A stretch of 64,000 bases of DNA from Budorcas taxicolor (GCF_023091745.1 NC_068925.1:71985085-72049084), one strand, 5' to 3'; positions 22,120 through 32,454 are shown, counted from the first letter of the stretch. Made by a program: numbers and translations. Notes: generated from the sequence alone by a model not told the origin.

Positions 22120-22565
22120 CTACCTTGCAGAGTGACTTAGGAGGCGCTGGACATGCTGCAGAGAGTGGCTTTTCACATAAAGGCCCAATTCATTTCCAGG
22201 GGCCTGCTTGCAGGCTTTCCTTCTGATGCAATCGTCCCACACAAGCTGTCTCCGTGGGAGGGGTCACAAAGCAGCTCCAGGATGGGGCATTGGTGCAGGG
22301 CAGGGAGAAGGCAGTGCCAGGCTCGGCTGGGGGCGGGGAACACACTGCATCAAGCAGAAAGTCCAGCCCCTGGCCTGCCAGGGTCCCAGGCTCAGAGCCC
22401 CCACAGCGATCTGGGGCCCTGCCCAACTAAGGGAGCCTCCAACGAGGGCCTGGGGATGAGGATGCTGACTCCCGGGCCCAAATATATACACACACTTATT
22501 TAAACAAGCATATGAATGGGGCAAAGTCCAGAGGAGACAGGTACCCTAACATGTTAACCAGAGTT
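22120..22565. other. No gene seen; unique DNA containing donor segment X
   Basis: Unique, moderately GC-rich. Bases 22366-22402 match, inverted and with 3 differences in 37, part of the insert at 23251-23434. Confidence 0.5.
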
Positions 22566-22566
22566 C

Positions 22567-22709
22567 TCTCTGAATGGTGGGATTTGAAGTGATTTTCATT
22601 TCTTCTTGCTTCTCTATATGTTTCAACTTTGGTAAAAAAAGATCATACGTTCCCTTTGTAGTTTTAATTAATAATGATGATAATAAAAAAGGAGGCGATG
22701 AATCCCTGA
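22567..22709 (+). repeat. Donor segment Y of an inverted duplication
   Basis: About 143 bp of AT-rich sequence (TGGTGGGATTTGAAGTGATT at the left, GATGAATCCCTGAAAG at the right). Its reverse complement recurs at 23292-23433 with about 8 substitutions and two small indels (about 93%). Confidence 0.88.
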
Positions 22710-23100
22710 AAGGGAGTGGGTACACGAGGAGGGAAATTCCATGGCCCCTAAAACTAGGGACCGAGGGTCTTCAAGTGGAGGAAATGCCGGTCCTCTGCCA
22801 GTCAGTGTTCCAAGAATTCAGAGACCCCCACTTGGCAGGGGTGCCAATGTCGGGGCGGGGGCTGGGGTGGCAGAAAGCAGCTAAAGCTCCAGTAAGCTGC
22901 AGTCTGTGCCAGGTGCTGTCTCTGCTGGAACTCACTGAATCCCCAGAGAGACCTCATGAGAGAGGGCTGCTTGTCACCCAAGCTTAGTTTCTCCAGCCAA
23001 ACAGCATGATTTTCTGTCTCCCATACATGACCCAAGGTTTCCACTTCCTTGGAATTTTGTCTCCATGCCTTCTTTCAAGTTCTTTACTCTTCCTAAATGC
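22710..23100. other. No gene seen; unique DNA
   Basis: Spacer between the two arms of the inverted duplication. It holds no recognisable repeat or coding sequence. Confidence 0.4.
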
Positions 23101-23106
23101 CTTAAT

Positions 23107-23200
23107 ATGTGTGTGTGTGTGTGTATGTGTGTGTGTGTGTGTATGTGTGTGTGTGTATATATATGTGTGTGTGTATGTGTGTGTGTGCGTGCGTGCGCAC
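23107..23200 (+). repeat. (TG)n microsatellite at a SINE tail
   Basis: TG repeats broken by TA and CG steps. It lies at the tail side of the antisense Bov-tA and inside that element's presumed target duplication, so it probably grew from the SINE's A/CA-rich tail. The alternating purine-pyrimidine run is Z-DNA-prone. Confidence 0.93.
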
Positions 23201-23599
23201 ACTCAGTCACTCAGTTGCATCCAACACTTTGTGACCCCATAAACTGTAGGGACTGGGGGCTCTGAGCCCAGGACCATGGCAGGCCAGGGGCTTTCAGGGA
23301 TTCATCACCTCGTTCTTTATTATCATTATTAATTAAAACCACAAAGGGAATGTATGAGCTTTTTACCAAATTTGAAACATATAGATAAGCAAGAAGAAAT
23401 GAAAATCACTTCAAATCCCACCATTCAGAGACCCCAGGTTCTCTGTCCATGAGCTTTTCCAGGCAAGAATACTGGAGCAGGTTGCCTTTTTCTCTTCCAG
23501 GGGATCTTCCTGATCCAGGGATGGAACCAGCATCTCATCTCTTATGTCTCCTGTATAGGCAGGCATATTCTTTACCACTGAGCCACCTGGGAAGCCCAT
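23201..23599 (-). mobile_element. Bov-tA SINE split by a 184-bp inverted insert
   Basis: Antisense Bov-tA. The tail part is 23201-23250 (to CCCATAAACTGTAG), and the body and head resume at 23435 (GGTTCTCTGTCCATGAG) and end at 23599 (CCTGGGAAGCCCATG). TTAATAT at 23102-23108 and 23601-23607 is a plausible target duplication enclosing the microsatellite and the SINE. The insert in between therefore arrived after the SINE. Confidence 0.88.
23251..23434 (-). repeat. Composite inverted duplication inside the SINE
   Basis: Two parts. About 23254-23291 is the inverse of 22366-22402, and about 23292-23433 is the inverse of 22567-22709. In the insert the two parts are adjacent, and their order is opposite to what one contiguous inversion would give. 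There is no poly(A) tail and no target duplication of its own. Confidence 0.85.
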
Positions 23600-23607
23600 G
23601 TTAATAT

Positions 23608-24344
23608 ATATAAAATGCTAAACAAAGTAATGTGCAGTGGAAGTGCCTAGCAGTAGTAAAACAAGAGCTCCCCCGCTGGGCTATGTGCAGGCTCACTGCA
23701 AAGGGACCCGGGGGCTGGCTGGAGGTATGTGAAGGTCAGAGTGTGTCTAGGATGCTGAGCCTACACTCCTTGAGGCCAGGGATCCCCACACCCCAGCTGC
23801 TTCCAGAGCTGGTTCTGTTAGATCCTAGAGATCCCAGGAAAAATGCAGACTTGGCCATTACCTCTGGGCAGGCAAGAAAGAAAAGGTTTTTAAGTTCCCA
23901 AGAGATAACTGGAGGACAACACAGATGTCAATTAGGAACCACGCTCCCTTTTCTCAAAATCATGTATGTCATTAGTATTCCAAGCACTTATTCCCCTGTT
24001 AGTATCTATCACAGAGAAAGGTCAAGCTTCTCTTTGCCCACAGAAGGAAAACCAGTGGAAGAATAAAGTCAGCCACCACCTCTCCAGCCCAGTAAGGACC
24101 TCTGGGCCTCCTCCTTCCCTGGGCAGGGCCTGCAGAAGGCTTGCTGGGGCAGGGGTGACAGCCTCCCCAGCCCCACCCCGCACTGGGACCAGCTGCCTCA
24201 GGCCCCCTGCAGAAGACCTCACGGCAGTGGCAGGTCAGGTAGGAGCCTTGATTCCGTGTGTGTCCTGGACAAGAGCTGGGAAAGGGTTTTTTGATCCGAG
24301 CACAGCTCCATTCTGCATCTTATAAGCACAGGTACCAGAGTGGA
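23608..24344. other. No gene seen; unique DNA
   Basis: Unique sequence. The open frame 23632-24066 (144 codons) shows no recognisable domain. Coding is not supported. Confidence 0.4.
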
Positions 24345-24556
24345 GGGCTTCCCAGGTGGCTCAGTGGTAAAGAATCCACTTGCCAGGCAGGAGATGCAGC
24401 TCCACCCCTGGGTCGGGAAGATCCCCTGGAAACGGAAATGGCAACCCACTCCAGTATTCTTTATCTGGAGAATCCCATGAACAGAGGAGCCTGGCTAGCT
24501 AGTCCATGGGCTCGCAAAAGAGTCGGACATGACCGAGCAACTAAGCAACAATAAAT
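24345..24556 (+). mobile_element. Bov-tA SINE
   Basis: Sense and full length, with head GGGCTTCCCAGGTGGCTCAG and tail GACCGAGCAACTAAGCAACA followed by a short A-rich end. Confidence 0.93.
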
Positions 24557-25374
24557 CGACCTCCAGACACATATTCAGTCGCACATTCAGCTCCTCTACT
24601 GGGCTGTGTAATAGCATCTCTCTCCTCACGGGTCCAAAACTAGTAAGTCCTTGATCTTTTCTCCTCCCATAGTCTTCTTCACTTGAACTCATGACAGTTC
24701 CATCATTGTTCAAGCTGAAAACCTTGGAGTCACTCCTGACTTCTGTCTCTCATACTCGCACCCACTCCATCAGCAAAGCCTTCCTCACACGTGCAGATTC
24801 TGACTGCTTCTCCCCGTGTCTCCCTCACCCTGCTCCAAGCCCCCGTCAGCCCTGGCCTGGTTTGCAGTAGTCTCCTCAGTGGTCTCCCTGCCTCCGCTCT
24901 TGTGCCCTGTAGTCTGTTGTGAACATCCCAGGAGGTAGACTACCCTGTGAAGACAGGGGTCAGGGCAGTGCCCTTCAGCGGGGCCCCATGCTGTCTGGAG
25001 CAGTGGTCCATGCCACCTCTCTGCCTGCACTCCTAGGGTTCACTCCCCCTCTCACACCCCTCCAGCCACAGGGGCCTCAAACTCACCAGGCACGCTCCCA
25101 ACCTGAGGGCTTGGCATTTGCAGCTCCTCGGCCTGGACACCTTTCCAGGTTTCCACGTGCTCACTGCCTCTCCTCCTGGGCACAGCCTCATTCCTGTCTT
25201 TGTACAAAACTTCCTTTTCAGTGAGGTCTTCCTCAGCCTCCTTGCACCACCCTCCTCCAATTTCTGTCCTGTGTTTACTTTCTTTTTCTGCATGATACCT
25301 ATCACCAAACATACTATAATATTTATGTTTAATTTTTTATTAACTTTTAAATATTTTCACATCTTTATTTTTTT

Positions 25375-25532
25375 TAATGAAGTCTTTATTGAATTTGTTA
25401 CAATGTTATTTCTGGTCTACGCTTTTGGTCCCAAGGTATGTGGGGTCTTAGCTCCCCAACCAGGGATCGAACTCTCACCTCCTGCCTTAGAAGGTGGAGT
25501 CTTAACCACTGGACCACCGGGGAAGCCGTATG
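25375..25532 (-). mobile_element. CHR-type SINE
   Basis: Antisense: GTCTTTATTGAATTTGTTAC, AACCAGGGATCGAACTC, TCTTAACCACTGGACCACC. It belongs to the subtype with a longer AT-rich 3' region, inserted in L2. Confidence 0.85.
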
Positions 25533-25565
25533 ATCTTTATTTATTTGGTTTACTATTTGTCACCC

Positions 25566-25770
25566 CTACTGGGTAATCAGTGTTAAAGAATCCGCCTGCA
25601 ATGCAGTAGACAGGGTTCGATCCCTGGGTCAGGAAGATCCCCTGGAGAAGGAAATGGCAATGCACTCCAGTATTCTTGCCTGGAGAATCCCGTGGACAGA
25701 GGAGCCTGGAGGACTATCGTCTGGGGGATCTCAAAGAGTCGGAGGAGACTGAGTGTGACTGAGAACGAAT
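25566..25770 (+). mobile_element. Bov-tA SINE
   Basis: Sense copy with a degraded first 15 bp of the head, a clear B box (GGGTTCGATCCCTGGGTC), and a complete body and tail. Confidence 0.9.
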
Positions 25771-25855
25771 GGGAATTTAGGTCCCTAAGGCTAGAGATTT
25801 TCACCAGACACACAGTTAATGCTCAACAAATCCTTGTCAACTGAGCAAATGAACG

Positions 25856-26740
25856 GAATCAATTGTTCTAATGTGTCTGTGTCAGCTTTTAGACGGGCAA
25901 GTTCAGGCCTTCCTCCAGTTGAAGGACACTGAGCTCTAGCAAGGAGGCGGATGTTCCAAGCATCACAGCACACTGGCTTTAGAGCTGGGCTGGGAATGGA
26001 TACCCTCAGCTCTCAAACAGAGCCTGTCCTCCGGCCCTCCTGCCACCCACGGAGGTCACTCCATTCTGACAGCAATTTCCAGTCTCCTGAGCGGTAAAAT
26101 TAGAACAAGGAACCTACAGAAAACAAAGAAATGAGCTATAGGGCAGGGGTATTTTTAGGCTCATTGGTTTCTAAGTGCACACATATAGAAAGGTCTACCC
26201 ATATGGCTATATATAGTGGCCAAATCAGGAAGTCAGTTGAGTGGTGGGTCAGCTTTTCTGGGGGTGGCTGAGTGAGGCTGTTGCCACACGATCAGTTTCC
26301 AGCAAGAGTGGCCGATTCCAAGGAAACTGAGCCTGCTGAGTCATCTGGAAGCTGCATACCTCACATGGGGTGCTCAGAAAGACTCTGAGGCGTCAGATCC
26401 TCCTTTTTCTTCTCCTCAATTAGCCAGAAGTTACCAGTGAAACTCCAAGGCCCACCGGGCATCTTAAGGTCAAAGTCTCCCCAGTGCTGGCTTGCTATCT
26501 TGGGGGCAGATAGGGAGTCAAAGGGGGAGACTGAGCAGTAACCTGGAGCCTCTGTGTGCCCAGCTGACCGCAGAGGCCTCCTGGGCTCTGGTCCCTTTGT
26601 CCACCAGGACTTCCTGAGACTTCAGACCAGATCTAAAACATGAGAACTGGGTTAGCATAAAGCACTTCCTAATGGTCAAACATTCTTAGCCACATATGGA
26701 TCTCATTTTATGCAACAACTTACTAGGGAGGTACTGGTAA
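25856..26740. other. No gene seen; repeat-free unique DNA, possible regulatory cluster
   Basis: Nearly 900 bp without a recognisable transposon. Between 26199 and 26343 it contains CCATATGG, a perfect MEF2-type site CTATATATAG (26207-26216) and an AP-1/MARE-like TGCTGAGTCAT. ORFs are negligible. Confidence 0.4.
26207..26216. promoter_or_regulatory. MEF2 consensus site
   Basis: CTATATATAG fits YTAWWWWTAR exactly and is palindromic. A single short motif is expected by chance now and then; only its position in a repeat-free block makes it notable. Confidence 0.25.
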
Positions 26741-26744
26741 AATT

Positions 26745-26870
26745 GTCTCCAGTTAAAAAAAAAAAAATTCTCTCCATTTTATAGTTGGAGAAACTGAGGC
26801 ACAGTGCGGGTAAGTGATGTATCACCCAGGTCTCAGCTTAAGTGGTGCAGCTGAGCCATCTAGGTCCACA
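26745..26870 (-). repeat. MIR fragment
   Basis: Antisense MIR core (CATTTTATAGTTGGAGAAAC, GAGGCACAGTGCGGGTAAG), next to an A run at 26756-26767. Confidence 0.65.
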
Positions 26871-27072
26871 GTCCTCAGGCTAAGCTGTGCTGGCTGGAGG
26901 GGAGCACGTCTGGGGCTTTGAGATCCGTGGCTGGATCTAGGTATTGATGCTGCAGGTCTTTGATGGGTCTTTGAGCTAAGTGATGAACGTGTAGCAAGCA
27001 CATCAGTTGCTTATGAAAAGGAGTGAGGGTAAGTCTGTTCCTTTTATCTGGGAGAAGCCGAGGGACGGATCC

Positions 27073-27148
27073 AGAACCTTCATGGAACATGCTGGAAACT
27101 GAGGTTTTACAGTAGCTGTAACGGGAAACCACTCGACAGGGTGACATG
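27073..27148 (+). repeat. Partner of 28145-28220 (direct, about 79%)
   Basis: GAACCTTCATGGAAC, GCTGGAAA and ACGGGAAACCACTC are shared with 28145-28220, with about 16 differences in 76 ungapped bases. It may be a local copy or two members of the same old repeat family. Confidence 0.5.
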
Positions 27149-27336
27149 GTTTGGAAATTGGGGCTAGTGCCCCTCTGCAAAGCTGGAAAAGGACCAAACA
27201 CCAAAGTTGGGGTATATCCTTGCCCTCATGTGGCTTATGTTGTAATGGAGGGACATAGACAATGACCACAAACAAATGTGATCACTAAGATGGTTATAAA
27301 GGGGCTAACCAAAATAAAACAAGGGAATGGGAAGGG

Positions 27337-27722
27337 TTATGGGTTGAGCTGTGTTCCCCCAAAAGCTGTTGAAGTCCTAAGCCCCAGAGTATGACCTTAT
27401 TTGGAGGTAGAGTCGTTATGGAGGTAATTGCATTAAAAAGAGATACATTACGGTGGGCTCTAATCCAATATGACTGGTATCCTTATAAAAGGGAAAATGT
27501 GGAGACAGGCACACCGGGAGCATGCCACGCGAAGAGGAAGAGAGCTCAGAGTCGAGAACACCAAAGATGGCTCCATCTTCTGGAAGCTCGGAGAAAGCAT
27601 GGAGCAAGTTCTCCCGAGAGCCCTCAGAAGGAACCGACCCTGCCAGCACCTTGATCTTAGAAACTTCTAGCCTTAAGCCACCGGTCTGTGGTGCTTTGTA
27701 ATGGAAGCTCTAACAAAGTAAT
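27337..27722 (+). mobile_element. MLT1-type (MaLR) LTR
   Basis: About 386 bp following the MLT1-type order: TTATGGGTTGAGCTGTGTTC, GTTGAAGTCCTAAGCCCC, TGACCTTATTTGGAGG, TGGTATCCTTATAAAAGG, ACCTTGATCTTAGAAACTTC, TTAAGCCACCGGTCTGTGG, and a CTAACAAAG-like end. It is a solo LTR of an old non-autonomous ERVL-MaLR element. Confidence 0.72.
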
Positions 27723-27966
27723 GGGCTTCCCTGGTGACTCAGATGGTCAAGAGAGCAATAATTACCACCTGCAATAAAACAAGATAATGAAATTGGAGAC
27801 CTGGGTTTGATCCCCGGGTCCGGAAGATCCCCTGGAGGAGGAAAATGGCAACCCACTCCAGTACTCTTGCCTGGAGAATTCCATGGACGGAGGAGCCTGG
27901 TGGGCTACAGTCCATGGGGTCTCAAAGAATTGGATGGAACTGAGCAACTAACACTTTCACTTTCAA
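27723..27966 (+). mobile_element. Bov-tA SINE with an enlarged head
   Basis: Starts GGCTTCCCTGGTGACTCAG. Two short AT-rich additions around the normal CACCTGCAAT site lengthen the head by about 35 bp. The body and the CTTTCACTTTCA tail are normal. Confidence 0.88.
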
Positions 27967-28340
27967 CAAGCTTAACACACAAAGATCAGTTTAGGTCTAT
28001 CTGAGGAGGTGACAACTGAGCTGAAGCCTGAATGTTGAGAAGAAAAAGCGGCAGAAGAGCCACACCCCAGACACGGGAACTAACTTGGCATATCTATGGA
28101 AAGGCCTGTGTGGCTGGAGCAGGGCGAGCGAGGGCAGAGAGAAAAGAACCTTCATGGAACGTGCTGGAAATCGGGGTTTTACGCCATCTGCAACGGGAAA
28201 CCACTCAATGCAGTGATGTGAGACCCGACTTTTCTCTTTAAAAGATCCCTACAGCTGCTCTGTGAAAAGCAAGCTTGAGGATCAGGTAAGGGGGGACCAG
28301 TTAGGAGAGCGAGGTTCACGGTCAGAGGAGAAATGAGAAC

Positions 28341-28740
28341 CCCTGGCTGAGAGCACTGGCAGAGGAGAGGGGAGAAGTGCTCTGGTTCGTGATGAACTTT
28401 GGAGAATTCCAACAGGACTTGCTAGTCCTGGGGCGAGAGAAACAGGGGCGTATGGAAGACGACCCCTAGGACTTTGGCGTCTAAGCAGCTGAAAGGACCA
28501 TGGTGCTTTTTACAGTGGGAGTGGCTAGAGGACGGAGTTTCTTGATGAGAAATAACCAGTCAGCTCCCACCCAAATAAGATTTATAAGATGAGGCCCAAG
28601 GAAAGATTAATGAGACATGGACCCCCTCCCAGAACTCAGGGCTTGAAGGAGGCAGACACATAAATAAATAATACGCATACACCACGTCCAGCAGCTGGCT
28701 ACACACAGCTAAGAGTGACCGGGGAAGTCAGCCAAAGGAG
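28341..28740. other. No gene seen; unique DNA
   Basis: Purine-rich unique or very old repeat-derived sequence. Nothing is recognisable apart from a short AAATAAATAA run near 28662. Confidence 0.4.
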
Positions 28741-28794
28741 GAAAAGGTTTCTGTTTTACTTTTTCAGGAAAAGGTTTCTGTTTTACTTTTTCAG
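28741..28794 (+). repeat. Perfect tandem duplication of 27 bp
   Basis: The unit beginning GAAAAGGTTTCTG and ending ACTTTTTCAG occurs at 28741-28767 and 28768-28794 without a difference, so it is recent. Confidence 0.95.
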
Positions 28795-29985
28795 AATAAC
28801 TTCAGACTTCTATAAACATTGCCAAAACAGTACAAAGAATTCCCAAATACCCTTCACCTAGTTTCCACACATGTTAACACTGTACAAATTTATGGTACAG
28901 TCATCCAAACCAGGAAATTAGCATTAGCTACAAACCTCATTCAGATTTCATCAAGTTCCCCATCTGGTCCAGAGCCAATCCAGGATCACCGTAGCACTCA
29001 GTTGCCACGTTTCCTTAGTCTGTCCAGCTGGGAGAGCACCTTCATCCTACTCGGTCATGGCCCTCATGCTCTTGAAGAGTGCTAGCCAGTGGTTTTGTAG
29101 AATGTGCTCCCATGGGAGTTGGTCTGCTGTGTCCTCAGGTTGTGCATTTTTTTTCAAATTTATTTTTTATTTTTGGTTGCACTGGATCTTTTTGCTGCAG
29201 GGGCTTTTTCTCTGGTTGTGGCGAGTGGGGTCTACTCTCTAGTTGCGATGTGCAGGCTTCTCGTTGCAGGGGCTTCTCTTGTTTGCCTTCGGGCTCACAG
29301 ACTTCAGGAGTTGCAGAATTCAGGCTCAGTAGTTGTGGCACATGGGCTCACTTGCTGCAAGGCACATGGAATCTTCCCAGACCAGGGACCAAACCCGTGT
29401 CTCCTGCATTAGCAGGCAAAATTCTTTACCACCGAGCCACCAGGGAAGCCCCGGGTTGTGCATTTTGACAAGAACACCACAGAAGTGATGCTGTGCGCTT
29501 CTCAGTACATCATATCAGGCAGCACACGAGGCCAATAAGCTGTTACTTGTTGATTCTGTTCCCCCAAGTCAGGTGGGGTCTGCAGGTTTTTCCACTGTAA
29601 AGTTATTCTTTTCCCTGTTGAGTTAATAGGCATCTCATGGGGAACTACTCTGAGATGATGTAAACATCCTGTTTCTCATCTTATTTTCACCCGCAAATGT
29701 TTGTTTCCGCTGATGAGTCTTGCTTAAAACAATCATGACTGTGGGTGTCTGCCAAGGGGTGGTTTTCTATTTCCTTCACGCCTTCAAAGGTTCAACAGTC
29801 AGAATTTTTTCTGTAAGAAGGCTGTCCCTTTTCCCTTATTTGCTTACTCAAATATTTACTATATCATTATGGACATATTATTTCCTATTTTTTCCTCTTG
29901 TTCTATAAGTTACAATCTATTGTGATCATTTTTGTTGTTGTTGCTCAACCTCAAGTTTGGGAGTCAGGAGCCCCTCCAAGTTGGC
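28795..29985. repeat. Old L1M element, split by a SINE
   Basis: Follows an L1M 3'-region order: ACAGTACAAAGAATTCCCAA, CATTCAGATTTCATCAAGTT, AGTGCTAGCCAGTGGTTTTG, then after the SINE ACCACAGAAGTGATGCTGTG, TTTTCCACTGTAAAGTTATT and CATCCTGTTTCTCATC. The CHR SINE at 29151-29453 divides it. The strand of the L1 was not settled. Confidence 0.6.
29151..29453 (-). mobile_element. Long CHR-type SINE with 13-bp target duplication
   Basis: Antisense 300-bp CHR: GTTGCACTGGATCTTTTTGC, GTTGCGATGTGCAGGCTTCT, CTCAGTAGTTGTGGC, CCAGACCAGGGACCAAACCC and a head ending GAGCCACCAGGGAAGCCCC. GGTTGTGCATTTT at 29138-29150 and 29454-29466 is a perfect duplication, so the ends are exact. Confidence 0.94.
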
Positions 29986-30962
29986 TTCTGTGTTAAAGAG
30001 GAAAATTTTGGAGCAAAACTTAGGACAAAGTTATGACGGGGAGGGAGAGGGAGAAGGGAGAAGAGAGGCTTCCCAGCCTGGAGGGCAACTGTGGGCTCTA
30101 CACCCAGTCCTCTCTGAGGATGCTGGCCAGCCTCCGGGCTGGCTGTTCCTGACCATGAGGGCCAGGAAGATGCAGCCACATGCCTTGCTCAGGGGAACTG
30201 ACCTCCACTGAAGGTGCCCTGCCTCTAGCAGGACCTCCCCAGGGACCAACCAGTGGGCTGCAGCTCTTGGGCTATTAAGGCATCTGCCTGGATCTGCTCC
30301 AGAGGAGCCGTCCACCGTGCGCACTGACACCACCCTCCCAGCAGCCACTTCCTGCCCAGCGCTGCTTTGTCAGAAAAGCCATCACCCAGAGCTCTGGGGG
30401 TCCCCACTACTCAGCCCGTGACTGAAGGTTGTTCCTTTGACCTCCCTGCCTGAAGGGATTGTATCTGGGGAGGTGGCTTGACCCTCAGAGCTACGGAGTG
30501 ACGAAACCCCTCGGCCTGGAGACCATCTAAGCAAGACTGGCTATTGTTTGGACTGGTCTGCTGTTATTTTTTTCAACCCAGGGCCTCGGTAAAGTCTTGC
30601 GGGGATGCCCAATAGGTAAAGTAGGTGGGAACGGGCGAAGGGTGAGGGGGGAGTGGCAGTTGGATTTCCATCAGTCTGGTCCAGGCCCCTGTTGACAGAA
30701 ATGGAGCTGGGCCCCAAAGGGAAATGGTTTATCTAAGGTCACAGGGGCAGTGGGTGGCTAGGCAGGACCAGGACACAGTGTCCGGAATCCTCGTGTCCTT
30801 CTCACCGCTGCACATTCCCAATCCACTGGTTTCTTGTTTATCGATGACTGATGAGGCCACAGCCTGGGTTTCCTTGTCCATTTCCTTCTTATCACGGCAG
30901 GCAAAGAGATAGAAACCAGTCTTCCAGGCCTTTCTGTGGCAGGGCCTCTTGGCAGATGAGAA
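29986..30962. other. No gene seen; unique DNA
   Basis: Repeat-poor sequence. A weak MIR trace (GTTTATCTAAGGTCACAGGG) lies near 30727. ORFs under 110 codons have no recognised domain. Confidence 0.4.
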
Positions 30963-31018
30963 TCACCCCACGCCCCGTGACCTTTCTGCATTTTATCCCT
31001 GCTGCTCCTTCAGGCTGG
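30963..31018 (+). repeat. Direct copy of 32797-32852
   Basis: 56 bp differing at only 2 positions (96%) from 32797-32852. That copy continues naturally as L2 sequence, while here the flanks are unrelated, so this is taken as the recipient. Confidence 0.88.
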
Positions 31019-31194
31019 AGGGAAGGGGAGCTGTCCTGGGTGGTTTAGTAAGTCAAGGCCAAACTCACTTGGCAATCTCTCCTGGTTGGAGGCCCATGAC
31101 CTCACCCAGACCCATCCCCTAAGGGCTAGAATCTGGGTACCATTTCTTCCTTCCCTCCCTTCTCTTCCTTCAGGATGAGAAGCATCCTTTTCCC

Positions 31195-31860
31195 CTCTTT
31201 TAAATTTCAAATTAAAAGCTTTAAGATAGGTTAAACATTCACCTGACTCAAAATTCAAAAACTATAAACATCAAGCTGCAAGAAGTCTCCTTTCCAACTC
31301 TGCCCTTTGGACTTCCCCTCCCCGGGGCAGTCACTGTGGTCTGTCTCTTGTGCAACTTTCCAGAGACCTTTGTCAGATTAACAAACTTTTTCTCTAAAAG
31401 ATCAGATAGTAAAATACCTTTTGCTTTGCAGGTCAAAGGGCCTCTTTCCACCCTGCCATCGGTGGGAAAGCAGAGACAGATGACACAGAAATGAGTAAAC
31501 GTGGCTGTGTTCCCATGAAGCTTCATTTATGGGCCCTGAAATTTGAATATCGTGTTATTTTCACATATCACAAAATATTATTATCCATTTTTCCCAAACA
31601 TTTAGAAACGTGTAAACCACATTACCTCACATGCAATGCAAAGATGTAGTATTTCAATGTTCAGATAAACCATAAGATATTCAAACGCTATCTTGTTGGT
31701 GGACTTTCAGCCTAGTTCCAGGCCTTTGCTATTACAGAAAATACTGTAGTGTGGACACCTGCCCATACATCATGCCACATACAGGTGACATCTCTGTAGG
31801 ATACATCTGGGGACAAGTTTGATCAAATCTGAACAGGCTTTCTACTCCTCCCAGGCACCT
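31195..31860. repeat. Old L1M fragments
   Basis: ACTCAAAATTCAAAAACTAT with CTCCCCGGGGCAGTCACTG, then CTAGTTCCAGGCCTTTGCTA and TCTGTAGGATACATCTGGGG. Both are typical L1M 3'-region blocks, heavily diverged. Confidence 0.5.
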
Positions 31861-32249
31861 CCACCCCTTTCCTCCTCTCTTTAAAGTCTTCATCTTGCTT
31901 CCTGAGTACTAATCAGTTAACATCACATATACTCAGAGCTTCACAAGCTCGAACCCTGGCATATTTCTGCAGTGATGCTCTAACCACTTGCCCCTGCCCC
32001 AGGCCAGTCCCTGACGTAGTTCTCACCTGAACTTTGGACTCCTAGTGGGATCCTGACTTGACTCTGTCACTGCTCCAACCCTTCCTCAGGGAGGCCCCGG
32101 GGGATGCATCAAAGTCACCAGTCTATTTCTAATGACTTCTCGTTGGCTTCTCCAAGGGAGGCCAGTGTTCACTGTACAAGAAAAGCCACAATCCTTAGAG
32201 GGGCACCTATGGTCTGGCCACCCCACCCATGGTCTGACCCTTCCTATGA
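31861..32249. other. No gene seen; possible L2 remnants
   Basis: Pyrimidine-rich. GGTCTGGCCACCCCACCC near 32213 resembles L2. Boundaries are not resolvable. Confidence 0.35.
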
Positions 32250-32448
32250 CAGCTTTCCTAGTGGCTCAAATGGTAAAGAATCTGCCTGAAACGCAGGAGA
32301 CCTGGGTTGGGAAGATCCCCTGGAGAAGGGCATGGCAATCCACTTCAGTATTCTTGCCTGGAGAATCCCCAAGGGCAGAGGAGCCCAGAGGGCTTCAGTC
32401 CATGGGGTTGCAAAGAGTCAGACACGACTGAGCGACTAAGCGCCGCAC
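32250..32448 (+). mobile_element. Bov-tA SINE
   Basis: Sense copy with head AGCTTTCCTAGTGGCTCAA, and part of the B-box segment deleted (ACCTGGGTTGGGAAGATCC). The body and the CGACTGAGCGACTAAGCG tail are intact. ACAGCTT-like bases on both sides suggest a short target duplication. Confidence 0.9.
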
Positions 32449-32454
32449 CACACA

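Larger units (their letters stand above)
24680..25855 (+). repeat. L2 LINE, long fragment split by two SINEs
   Basis: Follows L2 over about 660 bp: CTTGGAGTCACTCCTGACTT, CACCCACTCCATCAGCAAA, AGTAGTCTCCTCAGTGGTCT, CAGTGAGGTCTTCCTCAGCC. A CHR SINE and a Bov-tA then interrupt it. The L2 3' end resumes near 25780 with AATGCTCAACAAATCCTTGT. This is the best-preserved L2 in the window; no ORF survives. Confidence 0.78.
27210..28340 (+). repeat. Old mammalian repeat split by an LTR and a SINE
   Basis: TTGCCCTCATGTGGCTTATG at 27219 and the following A-rich part stop at the LTR (27337). After the LTR and Bov-tA the same repeat's later part continues (CTGAGGAGGTGACAACTGAG, AAGCCTGAATG, GGCTGGAGCAGGGCGAGCG, GGGAAACCACTC). 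The family is common in mammals, but I cannot name it safely. Confidence 0.45.

Noticed and set aside
22974..23265. Frames rich in Thr-His or Cys-Val near 23.1 kb
   Set aside because: Pure translation of the (TG)n / (CA)n microsatellite.
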